DNA of 64,000 nt, taken from assembly GCA_030068145.1 (NCBI GenBank), contig JAPJBO010000581.1, positions 1 through 64,000 on the forward strand, given 5' to 3'. Each line of letters starts with the position of its first letter. Position 1 is the stretch's first letter. The notes below the pieces were generated by a model that saw only the letters and a list, made by a program, of their open reading frames with translations, made no database searches and had not been told where the DNA came from. Origin of the DNA: Diplonema papillatum. Its lineage: Eukaryota > Euglenozoa > Diplonemea > Diplonemida > Diplonemidae. The position numbers and the translations under genes were made by a program. Below are positions 1 to 9,420 of this stretch, piece after piece.

Positions 1-395
1 TGCGGGTGGAAGACGATCCCAGCTTCGTCAGGCGGCTTCAGACGCGGAACTGCACCGGTAGCAGTGCCCCCGAGAACAAGTGCTGATTGCGAACCGGTTG
101 CGGCCACCGCAGCCCCTGTTGCCACGACCCCGTCCCGCTTCTTGTCGTGAGCTTTGATGAGCGCGAGAGCCTTTTCCTTCCCCGGCCAAGCAGGTCCTTG
201 ACCGATCACGTTTTGGAAGGGCGGTGTTTGTCGTTGCCGCGCCAGGGCCTGCAGCAGGATGTCGTCGGTCTTCCAGCTCGTATAGTCATACGACACCGTG
301 ACCGTGTGCTTCTTCTTCTTGTAAGCGACTTTGTACGACTCAGGTGCTCGACGCTTCACCGTTTTTTGTGTGAACAGAGGAGCTATTTGAGACAT
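1..395 (-). CDS. unknown lysine-rich protein, 5' end only (runs off window)
   Basis: An open frame starts with ATG at 395 and stays open to base 1, giving 131 codons without a stop, so the 3' end lies outside the window. The N-terminus (MSQIAPLFTQK) is followed by a basic patch of four lysines near residue 26, then a mixed region (SYDYTSWKTDDILLQALARQRQ) written here in two parts: SYDYTSWKTDD and ILLQALARQRQ. An Ala/Gly/Thr-rich stretch follows near residues 95-115. I do not recognise the family. No signal peptide or membrane segment is visible. The first about 78 codons are repeated in a tandem copy just upstream, which makes this the intact copy. It could also be the first exon of a longer gene. 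Confidence 0.55.
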   Translation of the reverse strand, partial: MSQIAPLFTQKTVKRRAPESYKVAYKKKKHTVTVSYDYTSWKTDDILLQALARQRQTPPFQNVIGQGPAWPGKEKALALIKAHDKKRDGVVATGAAVAATGSQSALVLGGTATGAVPRLKPPDEAGIVFHP

Positions 396-608
396 GGTTA
401 GTGCCTTTTCTTGCGGTGTACTCCTCTTCCTTTCTTCGTCCCTGGAGGTATGGATATGGATTCCTTGTCACTTACCTACTGGCCGTGGGCACCTCTTCGA
501 CACAGCCCTACCCGACAGCGCCTGACAGCCCCCCCCCCTGGACAGCCACACCCCCCAGCCCTGGATCAACACGTGTACGCTACACGGTGTAGTACACCCC
601 CCAGCCCT

Positions 609-720
609 ACCCCGGACCATTTTTTTTTTCGGGGGGGGGGGGGGATTTTTTAAAAAATCACCCCCCCATTTTTTTTGGGTTTTTTTTTTGGGGTGATTTT
701 AGGGCTAAATCCCCCCCCCG
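609..720. repeat. homopolymer-rich palindromic segment (also at about 1178-1276)
   Basis: The segment holds runs of T, G and C with an inverted repeat centred on TTTTTTAAAAAA. In the second copy the palindrome is near-perfect, GGGGGGGTGATTTT mirrored by its complement, at about 1194-1226. It can form a long hairpin and is prone to sequencing error. Confidence 0.75.
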
Positions 721-952
721 CGAGAGCCTTTTCCTTCCCCGGCCAAGCAGGTCCTTGACCGATCACGTTTTGGAAGGGCGGTGTTTGTCGTTGCCGCGCC
801 AGGGCCTGCAGCAGGATGTCGTCGGTCTTCCAGCTCGTATAGTCATACGACACCGTGACCGTGTGCTTCTTCTTCTTGTAAGCGACTTTGTACGACTCAG
901 GTGCTCGACGCTTCACCGTTTTTTGTGTGAACAGAGGAGCTATTTGAGACAT
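650..952 (-). pseudogene. truncated copy of the unknown lysine-rich gene
   Basis: The second unit of the tandem duplication repeats the start codon and about 78 codons of the gene at 395, then passes at 719 into the C/T/G homopolymer tail, where the frame soon ends at 650. The missing downstream part makes it a broken copy. Because it keeps the same upstream region it may still carry a promoter. Confidence 0.6.
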
Positions 953-1276
953 GGTTAGTGCCTTTTCTTGCGGTGTACTCCTCTTCCTTTCTTCGTCCCT
1001 GGAGGTATGGATATGGATTCCTTGTCACTTACCTACTGGCCGTGGGCACCTCTTCGACACAGCCCTACCCGACAGCGCCTGACAGCCCCCCCCCCTGGAC
1101 AGCCACACCCCCCAGCCCTGGATCAACACGTGTACGCTACACGGTGTAGTACACCCCCCAGCCCTACCCCGGACCATTTTTTTTTTTCGGGGGGGGGGGG
1201 TGATTTTTTAAAAAATCACCCCCCCATTTTTTTTGGGTTTTTTTTTTGGGGTGATTTTAGGGCTAAATCACCCCCC

Positions 1277-2638
1277 CGCGAGAGCCCTGCGTTTATCAGG
1301 GGTTATTCTAATCCCCGAAATTCTGAAAAATCCCGGTTTAAAAATCTTTGATATGGCCAGAAAAAAATTTTTCCCACGCTGCGCGTGGGAAAGCATGGAT
1401 TGCTGAAGCAAGCAGTGTCCCACACAGTAGTGTCATACGTTAGCACAGTGTCGACCACCCACTAAAACCAAATGCGGTGAGCGACATCTCTTTTAGTTTC
1501 AAAATCCTTTCAGGCCTGCAAGCTTCAGGATAGCAAACGATCCTCCAGCGACTGATTACTGGGTGTGATGGAAAACTCAATCTGGCTGCTGCTTCTCCAC
1601 TTTGTTGTAGTCTTCACTTGTCAGTCCCAGTGGGCACTACGGCATGATGGCCTCAACGCCTTTCAACGAATCGAGGCAGGGCGAAGCTGCTCACGACAGG
1701 CGCCCCCCAACACGCTAATCCCAACGCCCCTCATGCCCCATAGATATTTCTGGACCACATCGCCGGCAAGCTGTGTACACACAAAACAGCAACTACGACT
1801 CCAGGATCTGAGCCTGTAGCCTGGGTACCTTGCCAAAAAGTTTTCACCAGAAATCCCCATGGTTAAAAAATCTTTTTTCACCGGCCTGTTTTCAGAATAT
1901 TTTTTTTTTTGGTGAAAAAAAAAATTTTTAACCATACAGGATAATCCCTGGCGTTTATTGTGGTTTAGAGGTTCGGTGTTTTAGGGTCTCCGGTTGACCA
2001 TTGAGGCTGTGAGGCGGGTAGTATGAGGGTAGTAGGTATGCTTATACACTTTAACTACGGCTAGCCATGTTTGTAAGTCTTGCGACCGACACCAAGAAGA
2101 AATTCGCTTTGAATTTAGTCTTGGGCCCCCCACGCGCATGCATGTTGAGCAGGGGTTGCCATGCAGCTCGTATCGGTCTGTAATATGCGTTTTTACTTCC
2201 GTTTGGTTTTTTGGTACGAGACATCCGCCAGCAATTTCTGGGGGACCCTATCGAGGGGGAATTGCTGCGTTTGCGTCGGGAGAAAGCTGCCGCCTGCGGT
2301 CGGACGGGAACGAACCGTTTCATTGCGGCAGTGCAGGCAAGCCGCAGACAGCGAAACAGAACACAGCCTATAAATACTCGATACTCGGAGTGCCACCACC
2401 CTGACTTCCCCGTGCTGTCCTCTTTGTCCATCGTCCGTAGGTACAGCGATACCACGGCGCACTCGATGGGACGGGTGTGAGCAAAGATTCCGGGCCCTTG
2501 TCCTCGTCCAGGTACCGACCCCAGTTCGACAGCCGTCATTGCCTTTCCGAGTTCCCGGGCAGCTTGCTTTCAATTCGCGCTTCCCTTCCTTCGTTCGCGT
2601 CTGGATGCGGATCGCATGTGGGGAGAACGGGAGAGTGT
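1277..2638. other. intergenic, no supported gene
   Basis: No convincing coding sequence is seen. It holds a hairpin at 1370-1393 (stem TTTCCCACGC with a 3-nt loop), a small inverted-repeat element at 1859-1935, and a short dispersed motif (TCTCCGGTTGACC) near 1985 that recurs near 11935. Open frames here show no family motifs. Confidence 0.6.
1859..1935. mobile_element. 77-bp MITE-like inverted repeat
   Basis: The left end ATGGTTAAAAAAT, followed by TTTTTTCACC, is mirrored at the right end by GGTGAAAAA and ATTTTTAACCAT. The whole segment folds into one hairpin with a short loop. No target duplication is clear. Confidence 0.5.
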
Positions 2639-5600
2639 CTAGATATCCGGGGCGTTGTTTTCAGCCTCGGTCCCACCCGACATGAAGGCCAGCGCGATGG
2701 CTGCCCCGATGACGATGATTCCGGCAACCACCGCGATTACGATGCCGGCTATGGTGCCGCTGCCCAGCTCGTCGTCGTCCTCCGAAACGATGGTTTCTTC
2801 GTACTCGATGCTTTCCAGCGCAGATCCGGAACCAAAGGGATCCGTCACCATCGCGGGGCGTGCGACGATCGCCTTTTGCACGCTTTCGAGGCTCGACGAA
2901 GGATTCACGTCGAAGGACGTCGCCCACACGTCATCTGGGCCGAGTGTGGCCGCCAGATCGGCCAGGTCCTTCCTGTCCTCGCCTCCAACAAGGCACACGT
3001 TCCTCGCCCTGAGACAGAGGCTGGTGAATACCAGGCTGGTGACCTCGCCGACAAGATCCGAGCGCATCCTTTCTACGAGTGCTCTGATCAACCCTTCGAA
3101 GTCGGCGAGCTTCGCAGTTAGGTCCGTCCGGACTCTGACGGTCAGCACTTCATTCCGGACAGGCGCCGCCGTCAGGGGTGTGAAGCCGGGCGTGCGCGTC
3201 AAGGGTGGACTTATCGGTGTCAACGTGTTTGGAGTGTCAGGTACTCCTACAGTGGCAGTCGTCTTCAACAGCAAAGTCAGCCCGCTGTTGGCGTCGATGC
3301 CGTCGTTGTCGTTCACGATGAACACGTCGCCGTTGGACATCACTGCAACACCTTCGATCTTCTCAGGGATCGGCGAGCCCGTTGCCCTCAGCTCGTCCAT
3401 CAGGTCCTCAACGAGTGTCTTCGCCACCGTCTCACCTGCTTCATACTCGCTCAGGTCAACTCTGTACAACCGCTTCAGCGCAGCGTCAGGACCACCCTGG
3501 TTGTCACGCTCAACGACGAGGAAGCTGCCAGCTCCGACAGCAGCTATGTCAGACAGGCCAACCCATCCTCCGGCCTGCGACGAGGGTGCGTCCAGTGGAT
3601 AGTAAACGAAGTCCCACGATGCTGTCGATGTCGAGTAGATGCCGATCCGCGGGTTCGACTCTCCTTCCCAGGCACGCTGCATTGCAACGTACAACTTCCC
3701 GTTGTATTCCGCAACACCTTCGAACCCGAAGCGCACTTGCTTCGCGTTGACCGCGTCAGGCAGGGTCACAACCTGTGTGATCACACCACTCATGTCAGTC
3801 TTGATCAGCATGTTCAGCGACGTCAGCGGGCGGTTGGCAGCGTCTGACAACGTTCCCGCTCCCTCCGAAGCAATCCAGAACCCTCCGTCAGCAGACGTCG
3901 TCACGCCCTCAGGATCGATGTTGACACTGCCGTCTGCATTGATCATCGCTGCAAGGTCGACGTCGTCGAACGACGCATCATCCTCCGACGTTCCTGACGT
4001 CGCCAAAGCTGCAAGCACGTTGTTCGCGTCCGTGATCTTCAACTCCGCAATCAACTTCGCAGGCTTCGTGCTCACGTCGATTGTGAAGATGCGGCTCGAG
4101 CCGTAGTAGCTGTCCTCGATCGAGTAAAGCAACGAATCGTTCTGCGGGTCTCTCGACAAACCAGACAGTGCTCCCCACGGAATCGGTGTTCCGTCAGTGC
4201 GGTTCTCAGACTCGATGGTCGGGTACTCTGCAGCTTGGCTGCTGTACTGGTAGATGTTCACAACGGACCGGATCTTGTCGCTGCGGTTGTCTTCTTCGCT
4301 TGCAACAATGAGCAGATCACGCGACGGGATGGCGAGCCCACCTTCGGGGGCAACTCCAGCAGGAAGGACCTGCTTGAATGCAGGTTGCCTCGGGTCTGTC
4401 ACGTCGTACACGAACACCAAGCTGGACCGCTCCGAGTTCACAAACAGGTAGTCTGTCCCTCCGAACTTGCCAACCTCAACGTTTTCGGGCTCGTTACCTT
4501 TGTTGCCAGAGCGGCTGTCCGGGTAGTGGCCGTAGCGCACAGTCATGTGCTCGAGACTCGGTCCTGACGTCCATACCACATTGCCCGCCGTGTCGAATAC
4601 CGTGAACCCGCGACTTCCACCATCCATGTCACCCTCATCCATGTCACCCTCATTCGCCGTCACAAAATAGTCGGTACCAATCCACGCGACGCCGTCAGGC
4701 TCACGCTTGACACCGTTCAGGCTCCCGACAAGAGAGATGATCGACGGTGATTCCTCTTCCGTGTCGATGAGCGTCAAGTCTTCAACGCCGGCGGTGAAGT
4801 GGGCGGTGATGGCATTCGTCGCAAGGTCGATCAGTACAATGTAGTTGTTCTCCTGCAGTGTGACGACAAGAATGTTGTTCGAGTTGATGTCGACAAACTC
4901 CGGCTCCGGGTCGTTTTCGAACAAGTCCGGAATGCCGGACAGATTCACTATTGGCTGCATTACCCAGTTCAACGGGTCAGCGTCGCTGCTGTCAACCACA
5001 ACAACGAAACCTCCAGGCAGCTGCTCTGGTCGCCCGTCCCCCAGGTCTTCGTCCCTTTCGTTTTCGATCGCAACGGCGATGAAGGAGCCATCGGGGCTCA
5101 CAGCCACAGAATCAGGCTGACCTCCAAGATCTATCGACCGGACTTCGGTCAAGTCCGACACTCGCACCACCGACAGTCTCCCCGATACGTCGACGAAGTT
5201 TGCCGCCGTGTTGACACCGATGACTGCATACTCGCCTACCATCGACACCGACGTTGGCTCACCGTTCAGGGCAACAACGCCTGCCGCCTTCGGCATCGAC
5301 GGGTCCTTGATGTCAATCAACCCGATTCGCTTCCCTGGACTGTCCGTGTACACGAGAGTCATGCCGTCCTTGGTCGCTGTCACAATCTCAGCAGCCGTCG
5401 CCTCGTCAGAGTTGCATGTGGAACCTTCCTGTGAGCAAACAGCGAAGCTCGCAACACGGTTGAAGTGCAGGCTGTCGCTGTCGGGGAGAATGGCAAGAGG
5501 TCCAAGGTTGAGAAGCAGAGTCTGTCCACTGTTGGCGTCAATGCCGTCGTTGTCGTTCACGATGAACACGTCGCCGTTGGACATCACTGCAACACCTTCG

Positions 5601-7750
5601 ATCTTCTCAGGGATCGGCGAGCCCGTTGCTCTCAGCTCGTCCATGATGTCCTCAACGAGTGTCTTCGCCACCGTCTCACCTGCTTCATACTCGCTCAGGT
5701 CAACTCTGTACAACCGCTTCAGCGCAGCGTCAGGACCACCCTGGTTGTCACGCTCAACGACGAGGAAGCTGCCAGCTCCGACAGCAGCTATGTCAGACAG
5801 GCCAACCCATCCTCCGGCCTGCGACGAGGGTGCGTCCAGTGGATAGTAAACGAAGTCCCACGATGCTGTCGATGTCGAGTAGATGCCGATCCGCGGGTTC
5901 GACTCTCCTTCCCAGGCACGCTGCATTGCAACGTACAACTTCCCGTTGTATTCCGCAACACCTTCGAACCCGAAGCGCACTTGCTTCGCGTTGACCGCGT
6001 CAGGCAGGGTCACAACCTGTGTGATCACACCACTCATGTCAGTCTTGATCAGCATGTTCAGCGACGTCAGCGGGCGGTTGGCAGCGTCTGACAACGTTCC
6101 CGCTCCCTCCGAAGCAATCCAGAACCCTCCGTCAGCAGACGTCGTCACGCCCTCAGGATCGATGTTGACACTGCCGTCTGCATTGATCATCGCTGCAAGG
6201 TCGACGTCGTCGAACGACGCATCATCCTCCGACGTTCCTGACGTCGCCAAAGCTGCAAGCACGTTGTTCGCGTCCGTGATCTTCAACTCCGCAATCAACT
6301 TCGCAGGCTTCGTGCTCACGTCGATTGTGAAGATGCGGCTCGAGCCGTAGTAGCTGTCCTCGATCGAGTAAAGCAACGAATCGTTCTGCGGGTCTCTCGA
6401 CAAACCAGACAGTGCTCCCCACGGAATCGGTGTTCCGTCAGTGCGGTTCTCAGACTCGATGGTCGGGTACTCTGCAGCTTGGCTGCTGTACTGGTAGATG
6501 TTCACAACGGACCGGATCTTGTCGCTGCGGTTGTCTTCTTCGCTTGCAACAATGAGCAGATCACGCGACGGGATGGCGAGCCCACCTTCGGGGGCAACTC
6601 CAGCAGGAAGGACCTGCTTGAATGCAGGTTGCCTCGGGTCTGTCACGTCGTACACGAACACCAAGCTGGACCGCTCCGAGTTCACAAACAGGTAGTCTGT
6701 CCCTCCGAACTTGCCAACCTCAACGTTTTCGGGCTCGTTACCTTTGTTGCCAGAGCGGCTGTCCGGGTAGTGGCCGTAGCGCACAGTCATGTGCTCGAGA
6801 CTCGGTCCTGACGTCCATACCACATTGCCCGCCGTGTCGAATACCGTGAACCCGCGACTTCCACCATCCATGTCACCCTCATTCGCCGTCACAAAATAGT
6901 CGGTACCAATCCACGCGACGCCGTCAGGCTCACGCTTGACACCGTTCAGGCTCCCGACAAGAGAGATGATCGACGGTGATTCCTCTTCCGTGTCGATGAG
7001 CGTCAAGTCTTCAACGCCGGCGGTGAAGTGGGCGGTGATGGCATTCGTCGCAAGGTCGATCAGTACAATGTAGTTGTTCTCCTGCAGTGTGACGACAAGA
7101 ATGTTGTTCGAGTTGATGTCGACAAACTCCGGCTCCGGGTCGTTTTCGAACAAGTCCGGAATGCCGGACAGATTCACTATTGGCTGCATTACCCAGTTCA
7201 ACGGGTCAGCGTCGCTGCTGTCAACCACAACAACGAAACCTCCAGGCAGCTGCTCTGGTCGCCCGTCCCCCAGGTCTTCGTCCCTTTCGTTTTCGATCGC
7301 AACGGCGATGAAGGAGCCATCGGGGCTCACAGCCACAGAATCAGGCTGACCTCCGAGAAGAATCGAGCGAACAGGTGATCGGTCAGAGACACGGAACACT
7401 GAAAGCGAGCCCGACACATCGACGAAGTTTGCCGCCGTGTTAACCGCCACGACGATGAAATCGCCAACAACTGTCACAGATGTTGGTTCTCCGGATAATG
7501 CGACCACTCCAGCAGCCGCAGGCGCTGCCGGATCCGAAATATCGATGAAGCCAAGACGGTGAGCAGGGCTGTCGGTAAAAATGAGAGTCATGCCGTCCGT
7601 GCTAGCTGTGACGATCTCGGCTGACGTAGCTTGATCAGAGCAGGCGGGGTTGTCCAGGAGGCAGACAGGGAAGGAAGCGATGCGATTGAAAGCCGAGTCC
7701 GCATGACCAGCGAGCGACAAAAATGCCAGCAGCGCAAAGCCCGATCGCAT
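2639..7750 (-). CDS. large secreted/membrane protein with two choice-of-anchor I plus phytase-like esterase units
   Basis: 1703 aa. I chose the ATG at 7750, the second Met of the open frame, because it gives a clear signal peptide (MRSGFALLAFLSLAG...). Unit 1 (about residues 20-760) and unit 2 (about 762-1495) each start with a propeller-like region containing FTDSP, DISDP or DIKDP, and GGQPDSVAVSPDGS, as in choice-of-anchor I proteins. Each ends with a region resembling the esterase-like phytase family (FGFEGVAEY, VGLSDIAAV). After unit 2 comes a unique domain (about 1495-1655) and a transmembrane helix at about 1663-1690 with a short acidic tail. Topology is therefore probably type I, with both units outside the cell or in a lumen. 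A hydrolase or adhesion role is inference; no substrate can be named. Single exon, no frameshift. The two units are unusually alike (see repeat entries). Confidence 0.88.
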   Translation of the reverse strand: MRSGFALLAFLSLAGHADSAFNRIASFPVCLLDNPACSDQATSAEIVTASTDGMTLIFTDSPAHRLGFIDISDPAAPAAAGVVALSGEPTSVTVVGDFIVVAVNTAANFVDVSGSLSVFRVSDRSPVRSILLGGQPDSVAVSPDGSFIAVAIENERDEDLGDGRPEQLPGGFVVVVDSSDADPLNWVMQPIVNLSGIPDLFENDPEPEFVDINSNNILVVTLQENNYIVLIDLATNAITAHFTAGVEDLTLIDTEEESPSIISLVGSLNGVKREPDGVAWIGTDYFVTANEGDMDGGSRGFTVFDTAGNVVWTSGPSLEHMTVRYGHYPDSRSGNKGNEPENVEVGKFGGTDYLFVNSERSSLVFVYDVTDPRQPAFKQVLPAGVAPEGGLAIPSRDLLIVASEEDNRSDKIRSVVNIYQYSSQAAEYPTIESENRTDGTPIPWGALSGLSRDPQNDSLLYSIEDSYYGSSRIFTIDVSTKPAKLIAELKITDANNVLAALATSGTSEDDASFDDVDLAAMINADGSVNIDPEGVTTSADGGFWIASEGAGTLSDAANRPLTSLNMLIKTDMSGVITQVVTLPDAVNAKQVRFGFEGVAEYNGKLYVAMQRAWEGESNPRIGIYSTSTASWDFVYYPLDAPSSQAGGWVGLSDIAAVGAGSFLVVERDNQGGPDAALKRLYRVDLSEYEAGETVAKTLVEDIMDELRATGSPIPEKIEGVAVMSNGDVFIVNDNDGIDANSGQTLLLNLGPLAILPDSDSLHFNRVASFAVCSQEGSTCNSDEATAAEIVTATKDGMTLVYTDSPGKRIGLIDIKDPSMPKAAGVVALNGEPTSVSMVGEYAVIGVNTAANFVDVSGRLSVVRVSDLTEVRSIDLGGQPDSVAVSPDGSFIAVAIENERDEDLGDGRPEQLPGGFVVVVDSSDADPLNWVMQPIVNLSGIPDLFENDPEPEFVDINSNNILVVTLQENNYIVLIDLATNAITAHFTAGVEDLTLIDTEEESPSIISLVGSLNGVKREPDGVAWIGTDYFVTANEGDMDEGDMDGGSRGFTVFDTAGNVVWTSGPSLEHMTVRYGHYPDSRSGNKGNEPENVEVGKFGGTDYLFVNSERSSLVFVYDVTDPRQPAFKQVLPAGVAPEGGLAIPSRDLLIVASEEDNRSDKIRSVVNIYQYSSQAAEYPTIESENRTDGTPIPWGALSGLSRDPQNDSLLYSIEDSYYGSSRIFTIDVSTKPAKLIAELKITDANNVLAALATSGTSEDDASFDDVDLAAMINADGSVNIDPEGVTTSADGGFWIASEGAGTLSDAANRPLTSLNMLIKTDMSGVITQVVTLPDAVNAKQVRFGFEGVAEYNGKLYVAMQRAWEGESNPRIGIYSTSTASWDFVYYPLDAPSSQAGGWVGLSDIAAVGAGSFLVVERDNQGGPDAALKRLYRVDLSEYEAGETVAKTLVEDLMDELRATGSPIPEKIEGVAVMSNGDVFIVNDNDGIDANSGLTLLLKTTATVGVPDTPNTLTPISPPLTRTPGFTPLTAAPVRNEVLTVRVRTDLTAKLADFEGLIRALVERMRSDLVGEVTSLVFTSLCLRARNVCLVGGEDRKDLADLAATLGPDDVWATSFDVNPSSSLESVQKAIVARPAMVTDPFGSGSALESIEYEETIVSEDDDELGSGTIAGIVIAVVAGIIVIGAAIALAFMSGGTEAENNAPDI
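3285..5125. repeat. intragenic repeat copy encoding unit 2 of the 1703-aa protein
   Basis: This block matches 5529-7354 almost base for base. The differences I see are a 15-bp tandem insertion near 4623-4637 (adding EGDMD) and a few substitutions within the first about 120 bp, near 3293 and 3386-3402. Similarity drops sharply at both edges although the protein homology continues beyond the right edge. Confidence 0.92.
5529..7354. repeat. intragenic repeat copy encoding unit 1 of the 1703-aa protein
   Basis: Partner of 3285-5125. Beyond 7354 the two units still align as protein (the first about 110 residues of each) but with many substitutions, including silent ones, so the block looks homogenised while its neighbour does not. 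Confidence 0.92.
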
Positions 7751-9072
7751 TTTCCCAACCAAGTTTGGAAGATTCAATATCTGCGTAATAATTAGGATTT
7801 TGCCAACGCAGTAAAGGTCAGCGCGGATGGTGTGCGAGCGCAAGGTACAGTGTCTCGGACTCCCGAGGGTCGTAAACCTAGGAAGAAGTGTGCAATTTTC
7901 CCTCGTGGAGGAACGAGGTCGTCAAGACAGAGTCTCTCGTGCCATTCCTAGAGGTCGAGTTGTCGTGGATGCCCTGACCCCTGTAGACCCGGCTCCACCA
8001 CAGTCACCTGCCTACCACAGTGAGTAACCTGAGAAGGCCAGGGCGTGAGCTTTATAAGTATCATGGATGTGCGAAGGCTGGAAAGGTAGCAGCTGCAGTC
8101 TTGCCCAGCCCAGGGCATCATGGCGTCGGCCATCCTTACTGTGAGCTGAAGGCTTGCGATGAATCGAAGTCGGGAAACTTTGCACGCCGGCCACCCCTCA
8201 ATTCTAAGACAGAGTCGTCGGCACCACCCGCAAATCACTACACCACATTTATCCTTGGCGGAAACCTTTGGTCTCAGATTGAAACCTTTATGGCCTTCAT
8301 AGGCTGTGCAGCTTTCACTAGTACCCAGGTGACAAAGTTGCTCCCGGCAGGCTCGGCGAAATGAAAACGCAGGGCATGATGAATCGGTAGCGAGTAGGTT
8401 CAATGAATAAAGAGAAACAAAAAAGAAAGCAAACAGCTAAAAAAACGCAGCTACGAAGAAAGGGGCCTGGCTTTTGCTTGCGTGTGTGGGTGTTTAAGTT
8501 CAGGGCTTTGAGTGGGTAACGTCTGAATCGAAGTATAGCCCACTAACGTGTGTGTGGGTGTGCGAGTGGGTGGAAGTCGCAGGAGCGAGCGGTGCTTTCG
8601 CCCTCTTCCGACGCGTGCTGCACCCCGCACGGCACACTCCCCCTGACTTTTTTTTTAGACTACTCGAAGGAGACACAGAAGAATCCCCTCTTCAGAAAAT
8701 GACGTCCACGAAGTCCCACTAAGAAGCGCGTGACGCTGGACAGCAGAGCACACGTTTCGGCATCCGAAGTACGGAGGAAAATGGAAGCGGTACTCGTCAG
8801 TTCGAACCCGGACGAGGCATGGACAGGCAAATGCTTGTCACGACTCTGCTGCAGAAAGGTTGGAACGCATCCAGCCCACACAGGCGCGGTCGAACCCCGT
8901 CAGGGCAAAGAGTCCGCCGTGTACAGACCGCGCGGCAGCGCAAACCCCAAAAGAACGGGCTTCGTCTGCTTTCTACTCTCGGAGGAGCCCGCGGCAACAC
9001 CGTCTGTCGCATCGTGGGTCACATGTAGAGTGGTTGACTGGCCACATCTAGAAGGTAATTGGCCGGATCGGT
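7751..9072. other. intergenic; upstream region of the 1703-aa gene
   Basis: No supported gene. The first few hundred bases must hold the promoter of the minus-strand gene, but no clear core element is visible. A stretch at about 8493-8545 resembles 33575-33625 inside a kinase intron (shared core GTGGGTA, then CTGAATCGAAG). Confidence 0.5.
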
Positions 9073-9420
9073 GAAAGACTGCAAGCTTAGAAAGACCAAT
9101 TATATGCTTCTGGGGGGCAGTTGACCGGTTCTCGGTTTCTGCGAACGGGCCACATGTAGAAGAAACATGGTTGATCGGATGTGCGAAAGACTGCAAGCTT
9201 AGAAAGACCAACTATATGCTTCTGGGGGGCAGTTGACCGGTTCTCGATTTCTGCGAACGGGCCACATGTAGAAGAAACATGGTTGATCGGATGTGCGAAA
9301 GACTGCAAGCTTAGAAAGACCAATTATATGCTTCTGGGGGGCAGTTGACCGGTTCTCGGTTTCTGCGAACGGGCCACATGTAGAAGAAACATGGTTGATC
9401 GGATGTGCGAAAGACTGCAA
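9073..9420. repeat. 112-bp tandem repeat, about 3.1 copies
   Basis: Units start at 9073, 9185 and 9297 with GAAAGACTGCAAGC; a fourth begins at 9409 and is cut after GAAAGACTGCAA. Copies differ by only one or two bases. A degenerate related stretch precedes the array from about 9010. Confidence 0.92.

Larger units (their letters stand above)
162..1276. repeat. tandem duplication, unit about 557 bp, two copies
   Basis: Bases 162-718 and 719-1276 are nearly identical. Both begin with CGCGAGAGCC, and a third partial start of the same motif follows at 1277. The unit holds the first codons of the unknown minus-strand gene, its upstream region, and a low-complexity tail of T, G and C runs. The few differences fall in the homopolymer runs. 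A real recent duplication or an assembly artefact caused by the homopolymers are both possible. Confidence 0.9.

Noticed and set aside
2655-7378. Many plus-strand frames of 60-315 codons
   Set aside because: They are antisense to the 1703-aa gene and occur in duplicate because the gene is internally repeated; none has domain motifs.
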